Below, piece by piece: positions 42,056 to 50,489 of a stretch of DNA of 64,000 nt (within the stretch, counting starts at the first letter, position 1; the number at the start of each line of letters is the position of its first letter). The notes beneath the pieces were generated by a model. It saw only the letters and a program-made list of their open reading frames with translations. It was not told where the DNA came from and did not search any database. The position numbers were made by a program, and so were the translations under genes. The DNA comes from a virus. Location of the stretch: positions 40,852 to 104,851 of the IMG/VR virus record IMGVR_UViG_3300042987_002978, one strand, 5' to 3'.

Positions 42056-44342
42056 CTGTGTCTGCTTTCGTCAACGGTTCTTTGATGTAACCGGCCTTAA
42101 TCATCAGATTATCCAGTTCTTCGTCAGACTTCAGAGAAGGTGGGGTTGTCCCTCCGTCTCGGTAGTGACGAGCAAGATGATTGTATACCGCTTTGCGGTC
42201 TGCACCGCGCAACACAGTACCACCGCGAGCACCGTTCAGGACTGACATTTGAACGCGAAGTTCTGACATTGCTGCTGCGCCGGGTCGTCCGTCTTCTGAG
42301 ATGTGGTGATGAATGAAGGTGTAATGGGTCTTGCGTGTTCCGTCAGTCTTTGGCAACTGATAAGCGAAAATCTTTCTGTAGTAATCTGGAGTCTCCGGCG
42401 AGCGAACTGCCAAGATTGCGCTTCTATTTATCGGAGTATCATCACGAACTGCCGTTGAATGGCTGCGAATCGGCCCGCCATCTGCTTTCGCCTCGATGGC
42501 GTCCCAGTCGATTCCTTCGTCGCTTTGCTCCCACTCATCAATGGCGGCAGCATAAGACTTCATATCGTTCCACTGAACAACTCCGTCAGGGATAACAGCA
42601 AAACGGCACTTGCCGTTTTCGTTGACCCTTTGCTTGATGATTGCGCAAACCCCGTCGCCCTGGTACAAAGTGCAGTTTGCACACTTGACGCCGATGCTCT
42701 TTTCGTCATTTTCTGCCGGGCTTTCGTACCCTGCCCAGATTCCAGAACCATCTTCGTCGAATTTTCCGTGCTCGTCAGCGATTCGGACGAGAGCATCATG
42801 AAGTGCCTGCTCATCGGCAGTCAGGTTCGGATGCATCCTGCCATGGTCTTGCGCCTTTGACTCAATATCGGCATCTTCCGACTTCGGAGCCTCTGCTGCG
42901 TACAGGGCAGACATGTGCCGCCGCGCCTCGGCAAGTGTTTCGTGGCAGCCGCCTGGAACGGGACTGTTTTCCCCTTCTTTCACTACTGCGTATCCACTGC
43001 ATCCCTGCATGTTTCGCGAGATGCGATATGGCTTGCCTTCTTCGGTGCGGCGGCGGCGGCGGCGCGGTTGACGACCGACGACTCCGGGGCGCTGCGGAGT
43101 CCCAAATGAACCCGGCGCGCCTTCCGGCATGTCTGTGTAAAGGTCTTTTGTCGGGTCCTGGATTTTCGTCAGTGTGGAAAATTTGTGTCCGACCATGGTG
43201 TCCGTGGGAACCCACTGGTTTCCTTCTTCGCGATAAACACGAATCATTGCCGCCGGGTCTTCAGGGGTGGCGGTGACTGTGAAACTGCTGTCCGGGATGC
43301 GCATGCGCCCCCTGCGCATTATGCGAGTTATCTTTCCTCGCGCACGTCCGCCAGAAGAATTCCAAATCACGAAGTCTCCGACTTTAAGGTCACCTGGTTC
43401 TGCTTTGATTCCAAGGGCCTTCATTTCGTCGCGACGATTCATTGCCTCTACGAGTTTTGTGGACCATGTACGTCCAGCATCACCGCCCCACAATTTCCAG
43501 GCGATGAGTCCTGCGCCGGGATAACCATCTGCTCCTGGCCTGCTGTTTGCCGGAGTACGCAGGTCGACTTCATGCCGCGGGAAATATTTTGCGATGTGCC
43601 GCACCTTGCGGGGTGCTGCAGTGTTGTTGTTGATGAGATAGTTGGCGGTGTTCTTTCCAACCGACGTACCTCCGCGATTGTATTCACGCGACCATTTCAG
43701 CCCGATTTCGGCTTGCTTCTTCACGCCGGAGGGAATCGAAAAATTAAGGTCTGAGTAGTCTCCAGCCTTTTCTTCGTCAAAATCATCGAACTCGTCGTAA
43801 ATTTCTTCTTCGTTGGACTCAATTTCATTAATGTCGTCCTTGACGCTAAGTGTTCGCGTGTTCGGGGCGGCACCGAAAATGACCGGTGAATACTCGTAAA
43901 GTTCGAGAGCCTTGATAAACCGGACGCCAGTTTTTTCGTCTGTGGTGGACTTTCCTTCTGGAACCGAATAACCGATTGACCACTCCTGCTCTTCGGCAAA
44001 AAATTGGACGTCATGGAACGCATCTCGCCCACGACTTGTGTTCAGGTTGAATTGCATCTTGACGAGAAGAGCACCTGCGCCCTGCTGGCGCAAATCTTCC
44101 GGCAACCTTTCATCGCCAGGCATCAATTCCTCCACCTTCAATGTCTTAGCGACAGGAATGTTCGTGTCGTGCGACCACACGCCTTTCGGATTTCGCTTTC
44201 GCAGCGTATTCTTGTAAGCGCCCGGCTCGATGACATCGTTTACCGAGTCAACGACATTTGTGACGGAGACGATTGCCTCCACGATTCCATCTGCTTCGCT
44301 CAAGCCGCGAACCGATGAAACTGGAACGTTCTTGCGGTCCAT
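42048..44342 (-). CDS. Multidomain prohead protease (HK97/S78 type)
   Basis: Encodes 764 residues, about three times the usual length. Residues 1-185 are the protease: IVEAIVSVTNVVDSVNDVIEPGA, His58 in GVWSHD and Ser122 in EWSIGYSVPEG. The extension has a KWSREYNRGGTSVGKNTANYL region, an Hva1/TUDOR-like barrel (GDFVIWNSSGGRARGKITRI), a GCSGYAVVKEG...GGCHETLAEARRHM segment, a cysteine cluster (CANCTLYQGDGVC...GKC) and a terminal domain shared with the next gene. AGGAGG precedes the ATG. The protease should process capsid and scaffold. Confidence 0.85.
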   Translation of the reverse strand: MDRKNVPVSSVRGLSEADGIVEAIVSVTNVVDSVNDVIEPGAYKNTLRKRNPKGVWSHDTNIPVAKTLKVEELMPGDERLPEDLRQQGAGALLVKMQFNLNTSRGRDAFHDVQFFAEEQEWSIGYSVPEGKSTTDEKTGVRFIKALELYEYSPVIFGAAPNTRTLSVKDDINEIESNEEEIYDEFDDFDEEKAGDYSDLNFSIPSGVKKQAEIGLKWSREYNRGGTSVGKNTANYLINNNTAAPRKVRHIAKYFPRHEVDLRTPANSRPGADGYPGAGLIAWKLWGGDAGRTWSTKLVEAMNRRDEMKALGIKAEPGDLKVGDFVIWNSSGGRARGKITRIMRRGRMRIPDSSFTVTATPEDPAAMIRVYREEGNQWVPTDTMVGHKFSTLTKIQDPTKDLYTDMPEGAPGSFGTPQRPGVVGRQPRRRRRRTEEGKPYRISRNMQGCSGYAVVKEGENSPVPGGCHETLAEARRHMSALYAAEAPKSEDADIESKAQDHGRMHPNLTADEQALHDALVRIADEHGKFDEDGSGIWAGYESPAENDEKSIGVKCANCTLYQGDGVCAIIKQRVNENGKCRFAVIPDGVVQWNDMKSYAAAIDEWEQSDEGIDWDAIEAKADGGPIRSHSTAVRDDTPINRSAILAVRSPETPDYYRKIFAYQLPKTDGTRKTHYTFIHHHISEDGRPGAAAMSELRVQMSVLNGARGGTVLRGADRKAVYNHLARHYRDGGTTPPSLKSDEELDNLMIKAGYIKEPLTKADTDE

Positions 44343-44407
44343 CTAGCCTCCTGGCGAGCGATTATACATTGCGCGGACGTCCAGGTTAACTAAACCTGTC
44401 GTATAGG

Positions 44408-46570
44408 CTAAGCAAACGACAATGTGCAGCGGCAGTTGATTACCGAAGTTCCGTCTCCCACAAAATCGCCGGGAAAGCGAACTGACTTACCTTCAATGTC
44501 AAAATTGTCGTCAATCGCAATCGTCACATTGGAAACGTGATGGTGCTCCGCGCGGCCGTCTTCGTCGTTTGAATGCACCCATGTCTTCTTGGTGTAACCA
44601 AGTTGACGTGCAGCCCAGAGAAGTCCCGCGTTGAAGGCACCTGACACCTCGGTCCTCACGATTGTTTTAATTCTCTTCGAGAAAGAATCTGACATCCATT
44701 TTGTCAGTTCGGCGACGAATGAAGCGTGCGGGCGGCCGGCGAAGGCGTCGAGCATCTTCTGCATGTTTACCTTGGTCGTCTGGTTAACGAGCAGCAGATT
44801 GCTAAGCCTGTCGGCAATCAACTCCTGGACCGCCTTGCCCTGCATGTCCAACTTGTCAAAGCCTTCTCCGGCGATATCAATTGCGCCGTCAAGGAACACG
44901 GCGGAAATCCATGTCTTTCCGTCGGTCTCCAACTGTCCGTTCCAGACCTCGATATCGAAAAAGTCGTCAACTTCAATCTTCTCGCCGGAGTCCCAGCGCT
45001 CCTTCATTTTCTTTGAGCCGGCCTTCTCCATGACCACTCGTTGCTGGCGCTTGAAGTACGAGGCGATTTGCAAAGTCACGCTGGCTTCGAGCCTGTCCAA
45101 TTGACGAGTCCTGCGCTGGATGTTCGTCGTTTCTTTTGTCGACTCCGGCTCGGGAGCAGACAGTTCCGACATTGCCGGAGCAAAAATGGGCCGCGGGCTT
45201 GGGTCGTTGGTGTTATCGGTGTCGATTCGTGGCGAAGATGGAGCGTTGGCTGCTCCCATCGGAACCGCCTCATCCGGGGCGTCGTTCGGTCGGCGACCAG
45301 GATTCTGGTTCGGGTTCACTCTTTCGCCCGGCTGCGTCCCGCTGCCGTCAGTCGACATGACGACAGGCGACAAGTTCGTCGGGACGAGCAAGTCGTCCAT
45401 TCCGACGCCTTCGCGGCCGGTCAGTTCACGGTACTCATCGATGCTGATTGCGCCTTGCTTGAGTTCCTCAAGATGGAATTTTGCACGCTCGCGGTCGTCG
45501 CGGCTGAGGATTGCAACAGATGAAAGGTCGTAGGAGAAGTATGTGTTCGGCTTGTCGTCGAGGATGTCAAAAGCACGCTCAAGAAGAGTGAGGTGCGGAA
45601 GCATCGTTTCGCGCCAGAACACTTCGAGTTCGACGTCGGCGTTGGCGAACGTGCGACCAGAAGCGTTTCCGATTACGGACTCAGGAACACCAAAAGCAAG
45701 AAGAATTTCTTCTTTGTTCTGGGTTCGCGCCTCGGTGTATTGAGCATCTCGTTGGTTGACGGCAGTGTCGATGAAACTTGCGTCTTCTGCCGAGAGAACG
45801 GTGATTCTTCCCGCTCCGCCAATGTTTGAACCTGTGGTGCCGCGGAATCTGCGGGCGATTTCCTCGCTCTGCTCTTCTTCCATGTCGCCCTTGATGACCA
45901 ACATCCCGCCTGGACGTCCGTCGTTGATGACGAAGTTGCGGTTGTAGACGCGTGAGTAATAATCAAACTCAATGGCAAGACCGGCAGACTCAAGCGGTGT
46001 CTGGCCTTTGTACGGGTCAATCGGGTGCGGCACGCGAATCCACAGCATGTTCTCTGGTTCGACAATCTTGCGCGGAGTGTTGGGATATTCAACCGCATAG
46101 CCGGACACGTATTTGACCGGGTCCGGGATTGGGAAAACGTATTGCGGCTGGTGCAAGAAAAGCGAAGTCACATCGCCGAGCCTGTTGCGCGTAACTTCTA
46201 CGTACGCACCTTTCTTTGACAAAAGAACCTGAGAAGAAAGCATGAACCTGAAAGAGAAGGCATCTGTCGTGCTGTTGGGGCGGCGATTCAACAATTCCAG
46301 AACTGGCTCGTCCCAGGTCAGTTCGCCGATTCTCCAGTCATCCATGCGCATACCTATTGGCAAAGATGCGGCATTCGAGGCGATTGCGTAAACGGCTTTG
46401 TAGACCCACACCACGCGGTCAAGGGCTTGATTGATTCCGCGCTCTACGTCCCACCCGTCTTTGTACGGCTCACCCGGGCGGCTGTACCCGGTGGTTGCGT
46501 AACGCTTTTTCTCGCCCAGCCCGACGAAGCCGTCAGCGCCTGCTCTTGTAAAGGTCTTGAAGAATGCCAC
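44408..46570 (-). CDS. Portal protein fused to MuF-like head morphogenesis domain
   Basis: Encodes 720 residues. Residues about 1-410 are an HK97-type portal (VVWVYKAVYAIASNAASLP, LLNRRPN, RNFVINDGRPGGML, LLAFGVPESVIGN). A Pro/Asn-rich linker (about 430-490) joins a helical region with TSFSKRIKTI-like and RTEVSGAFNAG segments, then a C-terminal MuF-like end with WVHSNDEDGRAEHHHVSN and INCRCTLSFA. The portal forms the DNA gate. MuF domains are usually separate minor head proteins; the fusion fixes their stoichiometry. Confidence 0.88.
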   Translation of the reverse strand: MAFFKTFTRAGADGFVGLGEKKRYATTGYSRPGEPYKDGWDVERGINQALDRVVWVYKAVYAIASNAASLPIGMRMDDWRIGELTWDEPVLELLNRRPNSTTDAFSFRFMLSSQVLLSKKGAYVEVTRNRLGDVTSLFLHQPQYVFPIPDPVKYVSGYAVEYPNTPRKIVEPENMLWIRVPHPIDPYKGQTPLESAGLAIEFDYYSRVYNRNFVINDGRPGGMLVIKGDMEEEQSEEIARRFRGTTGSNIGGAGRITVLSAEDASFIDTAVNQRDAQYTEARTQNKEEILLAFGVPESVIGNASGRTFANADVELEVFWRETMLPHLTLLERAFDILDDKPNTYFSYDLSSVAILSRDDRERAKFHLEELKQGAISIDEYRELTGREGVGMDDLLVPTNLSPVVMSTDGSGTQPGERVNPNQNPGRRPNDAPDEAVPMGAANAPSSPRIDTDNTNDPSPRPIFAPAMSELSAPEPESTKETTNIQRRTRQLDRLEASVTLQIASYFKRQQRVVMEKAGSKKMKERWDSGEKIEVDDFFDIEVWNGQLETDGKTWISAVFLDGAIDIAGEGFDKLDMQGKAVQELIADRLSNLLLVNQTTKVNMQKMLDAFAGRPHASFVAELTKWMSDSFSKRIKTIVRTEVSGAFNAGLLWAARQLGYTKKTWVHSNDEDGRAEHHHVSNVTIAIDDNFDIEGKSVRFPGDFVGDGTSVINCRCTLSFA

Positions 46571-46572
46571 CG

Positions 46573-46803
46573 TTATTCACCTTCATTTTCGTAGGCGAGC
46601 AGAAGGCTGAAGAAAATCAATAACGCACCGGTCACAATGAATCCGACTTCAGGACCGATGACGAACGCACCGGTCGAAATGCATGTGCCGCCGGCGAAAA
46701 GAGCCGACATAGAAACGCGTTCGCGGTCAGAAAAAACAACAAATTTACTGACGAAAAAGACCGCTATCGCGAGTGCCGCGGCGATGATTGCTCCTAGAAC
46801 CAT
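46573..46803 (-). CDS. Small membrane protein
   Basis: Encodes 76 residues from ATG 46803, supported by AAGGG upstream. Three hydrophobic segments are seen: LGAIIAAALAIAVFFVSKFVV, MSALFAGGTCISTGAF and VGFIVTGALLIFFSLLLAY, ending acidic ENEGE. Probably an inner-membrane protein made before the portal. No family was recognised; holin-like or host-membrane functions are possible. Confidence 0.65.
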   Translation of the reverse strand: MVLGAIIAAALAIAVFFVSKFVVFSDRERVSMSALFAGGTCISTGAFVIGPEVGFIVTGALLIFFSLLLAYENEGE

Positions 46804-46851
46804 GACGTATCCCTTACCGTGCAAACCGATGAATCTGCCATATTTATGAAA

Positions 46852-46907
46852 CTACACCAATGGTAGTGCTGGCACCCGTCAAGGTGTTCGCACCACCATT
46901 GGTGTAG
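46852..46907 (-). repeat. Long inverted repeat enclosing UUCG-type hairpin
   Basis: CTACACCAATGGT (46852-46864) and ACCATTGGTGTAG (46895-46907) are perfect 13-base inverted repeats. Inside is GGTG-TTCG-CACC (46883-46894). It lies just after the SSB stop. The minus strand has only TTT after it, so termination is possible but not certain. Confidence 0.7.
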
Positions 46908-46915
46908 GTCTTACT

Positions 46916-47335
46916 TCAGAACGACTCGTCGTCCCAGGAAGCGTTGCCCTTCGGGGCTGGCTTCTGCTGTTGCGCCTGCTGGCCGGTCTTGTTGATTCCG
47001 GTCACTTGGGCTTTGCGCAGGGAAACACCGATGTCATCGGCGACCAAGACGACCTTGGACTGCTTCTGACCTTCCTTGTTCTCCCAACTTTGCTGTTCCA
47101 GCCTGCCAGAAACGATTACTCGCGAGCCCTTGGAAAGGCTTTGAGCAACGTTGTCTGCCAGTTCGCCCCAAGCATTGACGTCGAAAAAGGAGACTTCCTC
47201 TTCCCATTCATCTTGCTTGTTCTTCCAGCGACGGTTGACTGCCACGCCAACCTTGAGGACACTGCTCCCCGTCTTGGTGGTCTTGATTTCGGGCTCTGCA
47301 GTGAGATTCCCGACCACCGTTACTTGTGCTGTCAT
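46916..47335 (-). CDS. ssb: Single-stranded DNA-binding protein
   Basis: Encodes 139 residues from ATG 47335, with AGGAGA upstream. The OB fold has VTVVGNLTAEPEIK, VGVAVNRRWKNK, SFFDVNAWGELADNVAQSLSKGSRV and SGRLEQQSWEN. A Gln-rich linker leads to the acidic tip WDDESF, which binds partner proteins in bacterial SSBs. It protects single-stranded DNA in replication and repair and sits in a nuclease/MazG operon. Confidence 0.95.
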   Translation of the reverse strand: MTAQVTVVGNLTAEPEIKTTKTGSSVLKVGVAVNRRWKNKQDEWEEEVSFFDVNAWGELADNVAQSLSKGSRVIVSGRLEQQSWENKEGQKQSKVVLVADDIGVSLRKAQVTGINKTGQQAQQQKPAPKGNASWDDESF

Positions 47336-47358
47336 ATTTTCTCCTATGTACCTGATGT

Positions 47359-47895
47359 TTATTGTTGGCCGGCTTCCAGTTCCAGCATGAACCAGTCGCT
47401 CATCCACATGACTGCAATCACGGAATAACCGCAAATGTCTAGCCATGTGTCGTGCAACGGTTCAAACAGGACCGGACCATCGTGCTTTTGGATGTTCTTG
47501 AGCCTCTCTAATTTGTCGTTAAGACGAATTACGAGCCCCGGAACCCCGAAGCGTGCAATGTTGCCGTGTCCGTACATCCGCTGCTTGCCAATCACGGTTT
47601 GCAGCAGTTGTATTCCCGCCTGGTCGACGGAAACCTTTGTTTCGTTGGAATAGCCGATGATTCCATTGGCCGCCAACGAACAGAACATATTTCTACGCAC
47701 GAAATCCGTGCCTGGGACCTCAGAATGAAAAACATCGTCGACCAATTGCTCAAAGACGCTCACGATGTTCGTTTGGCATGTTGCTGTTTCCAGCACGCCG
47801 TTGTGGTTCAAGCGCGAAGCATCGAGCATCGCGTCAACTATGACTCGCGACGCGGCTTGGTTCCACGTCGTTGGTTCTGTTTGGATACTGCTCAT
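47359..47895 (-). CDS. Nmad1/DUF1599-like nucleotide-modification-associated domain protein
   Basis: Encodes 178 residues from ATG 47895 (ATGA overlap with the nuclease gene). The C-terminal half carries the signature MYGHGNIARFG...GLVIRLNDKLERLKNI, then LHDTWLDICGYSVIAVMWM, as in the nucleotide-modification-associated domain 1 group seen in many phages. The N-terminal helical region is less conserved. Function is unproven; a link to nucleotide metabolism or modification is suggested by family neighbours. Confidence 0.7.
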   Translation of the reverse strand: MSSIQTEPTTWNQAASRVIVDAMLDASRLNHNGVLETATCQTNIVSVFEQLVDDVFHSEVPGTDFVRRNMFCSLAANGIIGYSNETKVSVDQAGIQLLQTVIGKQRMYGHGNIARFGVPGLVIRLNDKLERLKNIQKHDGPVLFEPLHDTWLDICGYSVIAVMWMSDWFMLELEAGQQ

Positions 47896-48665
47896 CGTTG
47901 CCTTTCGTGGGTTATTGGTGCGAGCATTGCCGTCTTGGATTGACGCGCTTCCCATTCAAAGGTTCTGCGCAGGGCGAGGAAAGTCTCAAATATGTCGTCC
48001 TCTATGCGCAGCGGGAACATGCCCCACTTGTCCGGCCTCAGCCATAGCGCGGCGGCTTGCTCAACCTGCGGCATGGGAATCTCGTCGTCGCCGTCGAACA
48101 TGACATCGGCACGAGAGTAGGCAGCCAACTGAAGCGCCACCTTCGCGCTGATTCCAGAACGCGTGGTCTTGAAGTCCAGTAAGGTCACCTTGTCCCTGAT
48201 GCGGGCAATGGCGTCGAACGAACCTGCGTAAAGATGCGTGACGGAGAAAACCGACTTTTCGACGTGCAACCACTCTGGTTCGTATTCAACACAGAATTGG
48301 TCGAAGTTTTGAATGAACGGCTCAAGGTCATGGTCGTAAGTCGCGGAAGGGTCGGCGATTCTGTTCTCAATCGCCTTGTGCACGCGGTCTCCGGTATCCG
48401 CAGCAACGGACAATTCTCGCTCCGGAGCAGCCTTGAGCCACAAGCGTGCTTTCTCTTGCTTGTTGGCCATAATGAGTTCGTTTACGTATTCGATGTTGTC
48501 CACCGCCGCATTCGCCGTCACCTTGCTGTTCCACTGCCGGAGAAATGGCGCGGGAAGCATGTCAATTATTGAAGTCACCGATGGTGCCGACAAATTCTTG
48601 ATGTTCGGGTGTTTGTAGTACCGATATCCGTTGACCGTTACGGTCTGAACTTTTGGATTCGTCAT
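47892..48665 (-). CDS. PD-(D/E)XK (RecB/Cas4-like) nuclease
   Basis: Encodes 257 residues from ATG 48665, overlapping the previous stop as TAATG. Motifs in order: GDRVHKAIENRI (His), HLYAGSFDAIARI (Asp), VTLLDFKTTRSG (DxK, catalytic) and ALQLAAYSRA (QxxxY-like). This is the RecB-like exonuclease layout, probably for recombination or repair together with SSB. There is no cysteine cluster, so it is not a full Cas4. Confidence 0.8.
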   Translation of the reverse strand: MTNPKVQTVTVNGYRYYKHPNIKNLSAPSVTSIIDMLPAPFLRQWNSKVTANAAVDNIEYVNELIMANKQEKARLWLKAAPERELSVAADTGDRVHKAIENRIADPSATYDHDLEPFIQNFDQFCVEYEPEWLHVEKSVFSVTHLYAGSFDAIARIRDKVTLLDFKTTRSGISAKVALQLAAYSRADVMFDGDDEIPMPQVEQAAALWLRPDKWGMFPLRIEDDIFETFLALRRTFEWEARQSKTAMLAPITHERQR

Positions 48666-48931
48666 TAGAAGTTTTGTGCCTGTTCCTTGAGCCACTCTTT
48701 GTAAGCGGCCCAATTGTCTGTGTACCTGTATGTTGCGTCCATCACTATATCAGGGTCTTGGCGTTCGTACAACTCCGTGCCCATGGAAAGAACGATGAAT
48801 CGTGGAGTCGGGAAAACCACTCCGAATTTTTGACCGTCGTATTTTCCGCCTACGAGGTCAATCTCGCACTTTGTCTCTGTCTTGTTTTTCGACGTGGCTT
48901 TCTGACGCGTCGTCTTGTTTTTTGACGTCAC
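48665..48931 (-). CDS. Hypothetical small protein in DNA-metabolism operon
   Basis: Encodes 88 residues. A Lys/Thr-rich N-terminus (MTSKNKTTRQKATSKNKTE) precedes a beta segment IDLVGGKYDGQKFGVVF, then SMGTELYERQDPD, YRYTDNWAAYKEWLKEQ. The GGKYDGQ pattern recalls phage proteins of unknown function. Overlaps both neighbours (ATGA, TAATG). Confidence 0.6.
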   Translation of the reverse strand: MTSKNKTTRQKATSKNKTETKCEIDLVGGKYDGQKFGVVFPTPRFIVLSMGTELYERQDPDIVMDATYRYTDNWAAYKEWLKEQAQNF

Positions 48932-49266
48932 TGCTGATTGGTGGCCTTCAAAACTTCCTCGAACAGTTCCTTGAGTTTTTTGACGCTTGTCTGGTAATCG
49001 TCAGCAAAGCCTTTGTCCAAAACGATTGAGTCGGTCTCATCGTCAATGGTCATCATTTCCTGCATGACCTCAAGTTTCTCGATGGTGGCGCGAATCTGCT
49101 TCATGTGCGAAGTGAGGTGCTTGGAAAGGGCGGCAATCTTGTCCCTGTTTATGTTTGCACTCGGCCTTGTCACTGTTATCGCTTGGTCCCGGCCACCGAG
49201 TTGGCTCCCGAATACCTGGAAGGGCTTGTTCGGGTCACCCAAGTCAATTCCTGAAATTTTGGACAT
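48928..49266 (-). CDS. Hypothetical coiled-coil protein
   Basis: Encodes 112 residues. It starts MSKISGIDLGDPNKPFQVFG, followed by long helices (LSKHLTSHMKQIRATIEKLE and DDYQTSVKKLKELFEEVL). No family was recognised. It begins with a TGATG overlap with the upstream gene, so it is part of a tight operon. Confidence 0.6.
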   Translation of the reverse strand: MSKISGIDLGDPNKPFQVFGSQLGGRDQAITVTRPSANINRDKIAALSKHLTSHMKQIRATIEKLEVMQEMMTIDDETDSIVLDKGFADDYQTSVKKLKELFEEVLKATNQQ

Positions 49267-49736
49267 CAGTCCTCCAATTTGTCGTACTTATCACTATACA
49301 GCATTTCCATCACTTGATTCGGCTCAATCAGGAATCCCCTGGAGGGATTGTCGCTGCCGGCGGCGAACATTTTCTTGGTCTGCTCATTGAAGAGTTCGCG
49401 ATTCTTCCTTAGATATCGCTTCAAACGCTCGACGGAAACTACGACCATTGATTGATGGATTGAATAAACATAAATCCACCACGTTGCCTTGGTGACGTTT
49501 ATCCCGCTTGGCACCCATATTCTGTGGCCGAAAACATCGGTTGCGCCCTTTGGATTCTGATTGGTTTCTACGGCCATTCTGCCGTTGCGGTATCTGTCTG
49601 TTTTTACTTCTGCAGAACCCTGTATTACCGCGTTGTAAAAATCATGGACGAATTTCTCGCCTTGCTCGCCGAAGGCTAGGTCCTTTGCAAAATTGAACGA
49701 GTTGACCGGTATGTCAAATTCCTTGTTGTATGGCAT
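49266..49736 (-). CDS. Putative PD-(D/E)XK-like endonuclease
   Basis: Encodes 156 residues from ATG 49736 (AGGAG five bases upstream). A helix with FGEQGEKFVHDFYNAV leads into SAEVKTDRYRNGRMAVET, where E-x-K could be the catalytic pair and the later ET could be part of the core. A following segment has ATWWIYVYS. The pattern is like small restriction-like nucleases, but key residues are not fully clear. Confidence 0.5.
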   Translation of the reverse strand: MPYNKEFDIPVNSFNFAKDLAFGEQGEKFVHDFYNAVIQGSAEVKTDRYRNGRMAVETNQNPKGATDVFGHRIWVPSGINVTKATWWIYVYSIHQSMVVVSVERLKRYLRKNRELFNEQTKKMFAAGSDNPSRGFLIEPNQVMEMLYSDKYDKLED

Positions 49737-49998
49737 CGGTCTCCTGATTGTATGTCCATTGCGCGGCAAGAAATCTCTCGATGTCTACCGCTATTTTTGG
49801 CTTGATTTCACCTTGTGTGATGGTTATTGATTTTGCAAACTCATCTGCTATCAGTTTCCACGTTTCGATTTCGTCTATCGCATCGCGCAAAACAGTGGAA
49901 TGAATCTTGACAGTAAATTCAGAATTTGCCTCTTCTGACATTTCGATTGTTTCAGCGAGGACTTCTAGCGTCTCCTTGATTTTGTCGTGTTTGTTCAT
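49714..49998 (-). CDS. Hypothetical acidic helical protein
   Basis: Encodes 94 residues from ATG 49998; a longer start at GTG 50010 is possible. Seen: KIKETLEVLAETIEMSEEAN, a beta-like FTVKIHSTVL and helix DAIDEIETWKLIADEFAKS. No family was recognised. Its end overlaps the next gene by 23 bases. Confidence 0.55.
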   Translation of the reverse strand: MNKHDKIKETLEVLAETIEMSEEANSEFTVKIHSTVLRDAIDEIETWKLIADEFAKSITITQGEIKPKIAVDIERFLAAQWTYNQETDAIQQGI

Positions 49999-50035
49999 TT
50001 CTTTATCCACAGCATAACGTATCGTTGTCCACAGG

Positions 50036-50395
50036 TCAACGTTTGTCGCCGCTCCCGCCAATCTTTCCACGCTCCAAGCGAGACTCAAGTTTCTTTAAAT
50101 TATCGATAGCGATGACGCTGAGGTTTGTATCAAGACATTTCGCCAGTTGTGCGCAATACCAAAGCACGTCTCCGATTTCAGCGGCCATATCCTGCTTTGC
50201 CTCATCCGTGATGATTCCCGCCTTATCGCGAATAATCTTCTTGTACTTTCCGGCCACTTCGCCGGCTTCCGAAGCAAGACCAAGAACTAAATACTCAATC
50301 GCCCTTTCGTCTGGGTATTTGGCCGTCAGGCCAGACCTGAATTGATAGTGGTTGAAATCCATAAAAGCCTGTTCGTCGAAAGAATTCACGTCCAT
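50036..50395 (-). CDS. MazG-like nucleotide pyrophosphohydrolase
   Basis: Encodes 119 residues. The all-alpha fold with LASEAGEVAGKYKK (ExxGE helix) and MAAEIGDVLWYCAQLA (ExxD) is the MazG signature. It hydrolyses NTPs or dNTPs. Phage versions may affect ppGpp or clean the dNTP pool. It is transcribed away from the ribonucleotide reductase across a 94-base divergent region, fitting a nucleotide-metabolism pairing. Confidence 0.9.
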   Translation of the reverse strand: MDVNSFDEQAFMDFNHYQFRSGLTAKYPDERAIEYLVLGLASEAGEVAGKYKKIIRDKAGIITDEAKQDMAAEIGDVLWYCAQLAKCLDTNLSVIAIDNLKKLESRLERGKIGGSGDKR

Positions 50396-50489
50396 AAAGA
50401 AATCATAGCCGCATACACAAAGATTAGACGACCAAACTCATTAGCCTGCACTAACCTACTCGGCTCAAACTCATACGGAAGGTTACTTT
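50396..50489. promoter_or_regulatory. Divergent intergenic region, MazG / RNR
   Basis: 94 bases between divergent starts. The plus-strand gene has GGAAGG (50477-50482) eight bases before its ATG. AT-rich stretches could hold promoters for both directions, but no strong -10/-35 pair is obvious. No cobalamin riboswitch-like structure was recognised despite the B12-dependent enzyme. Confidence 0.35.

Noticed and set aside
50396-50489. Cobalamin riboswitch before the class II reductase
   Set aside because: The leader is only 94 bases and shared with a divergent gene. No B12-box-like sequence or long structured leader is present.
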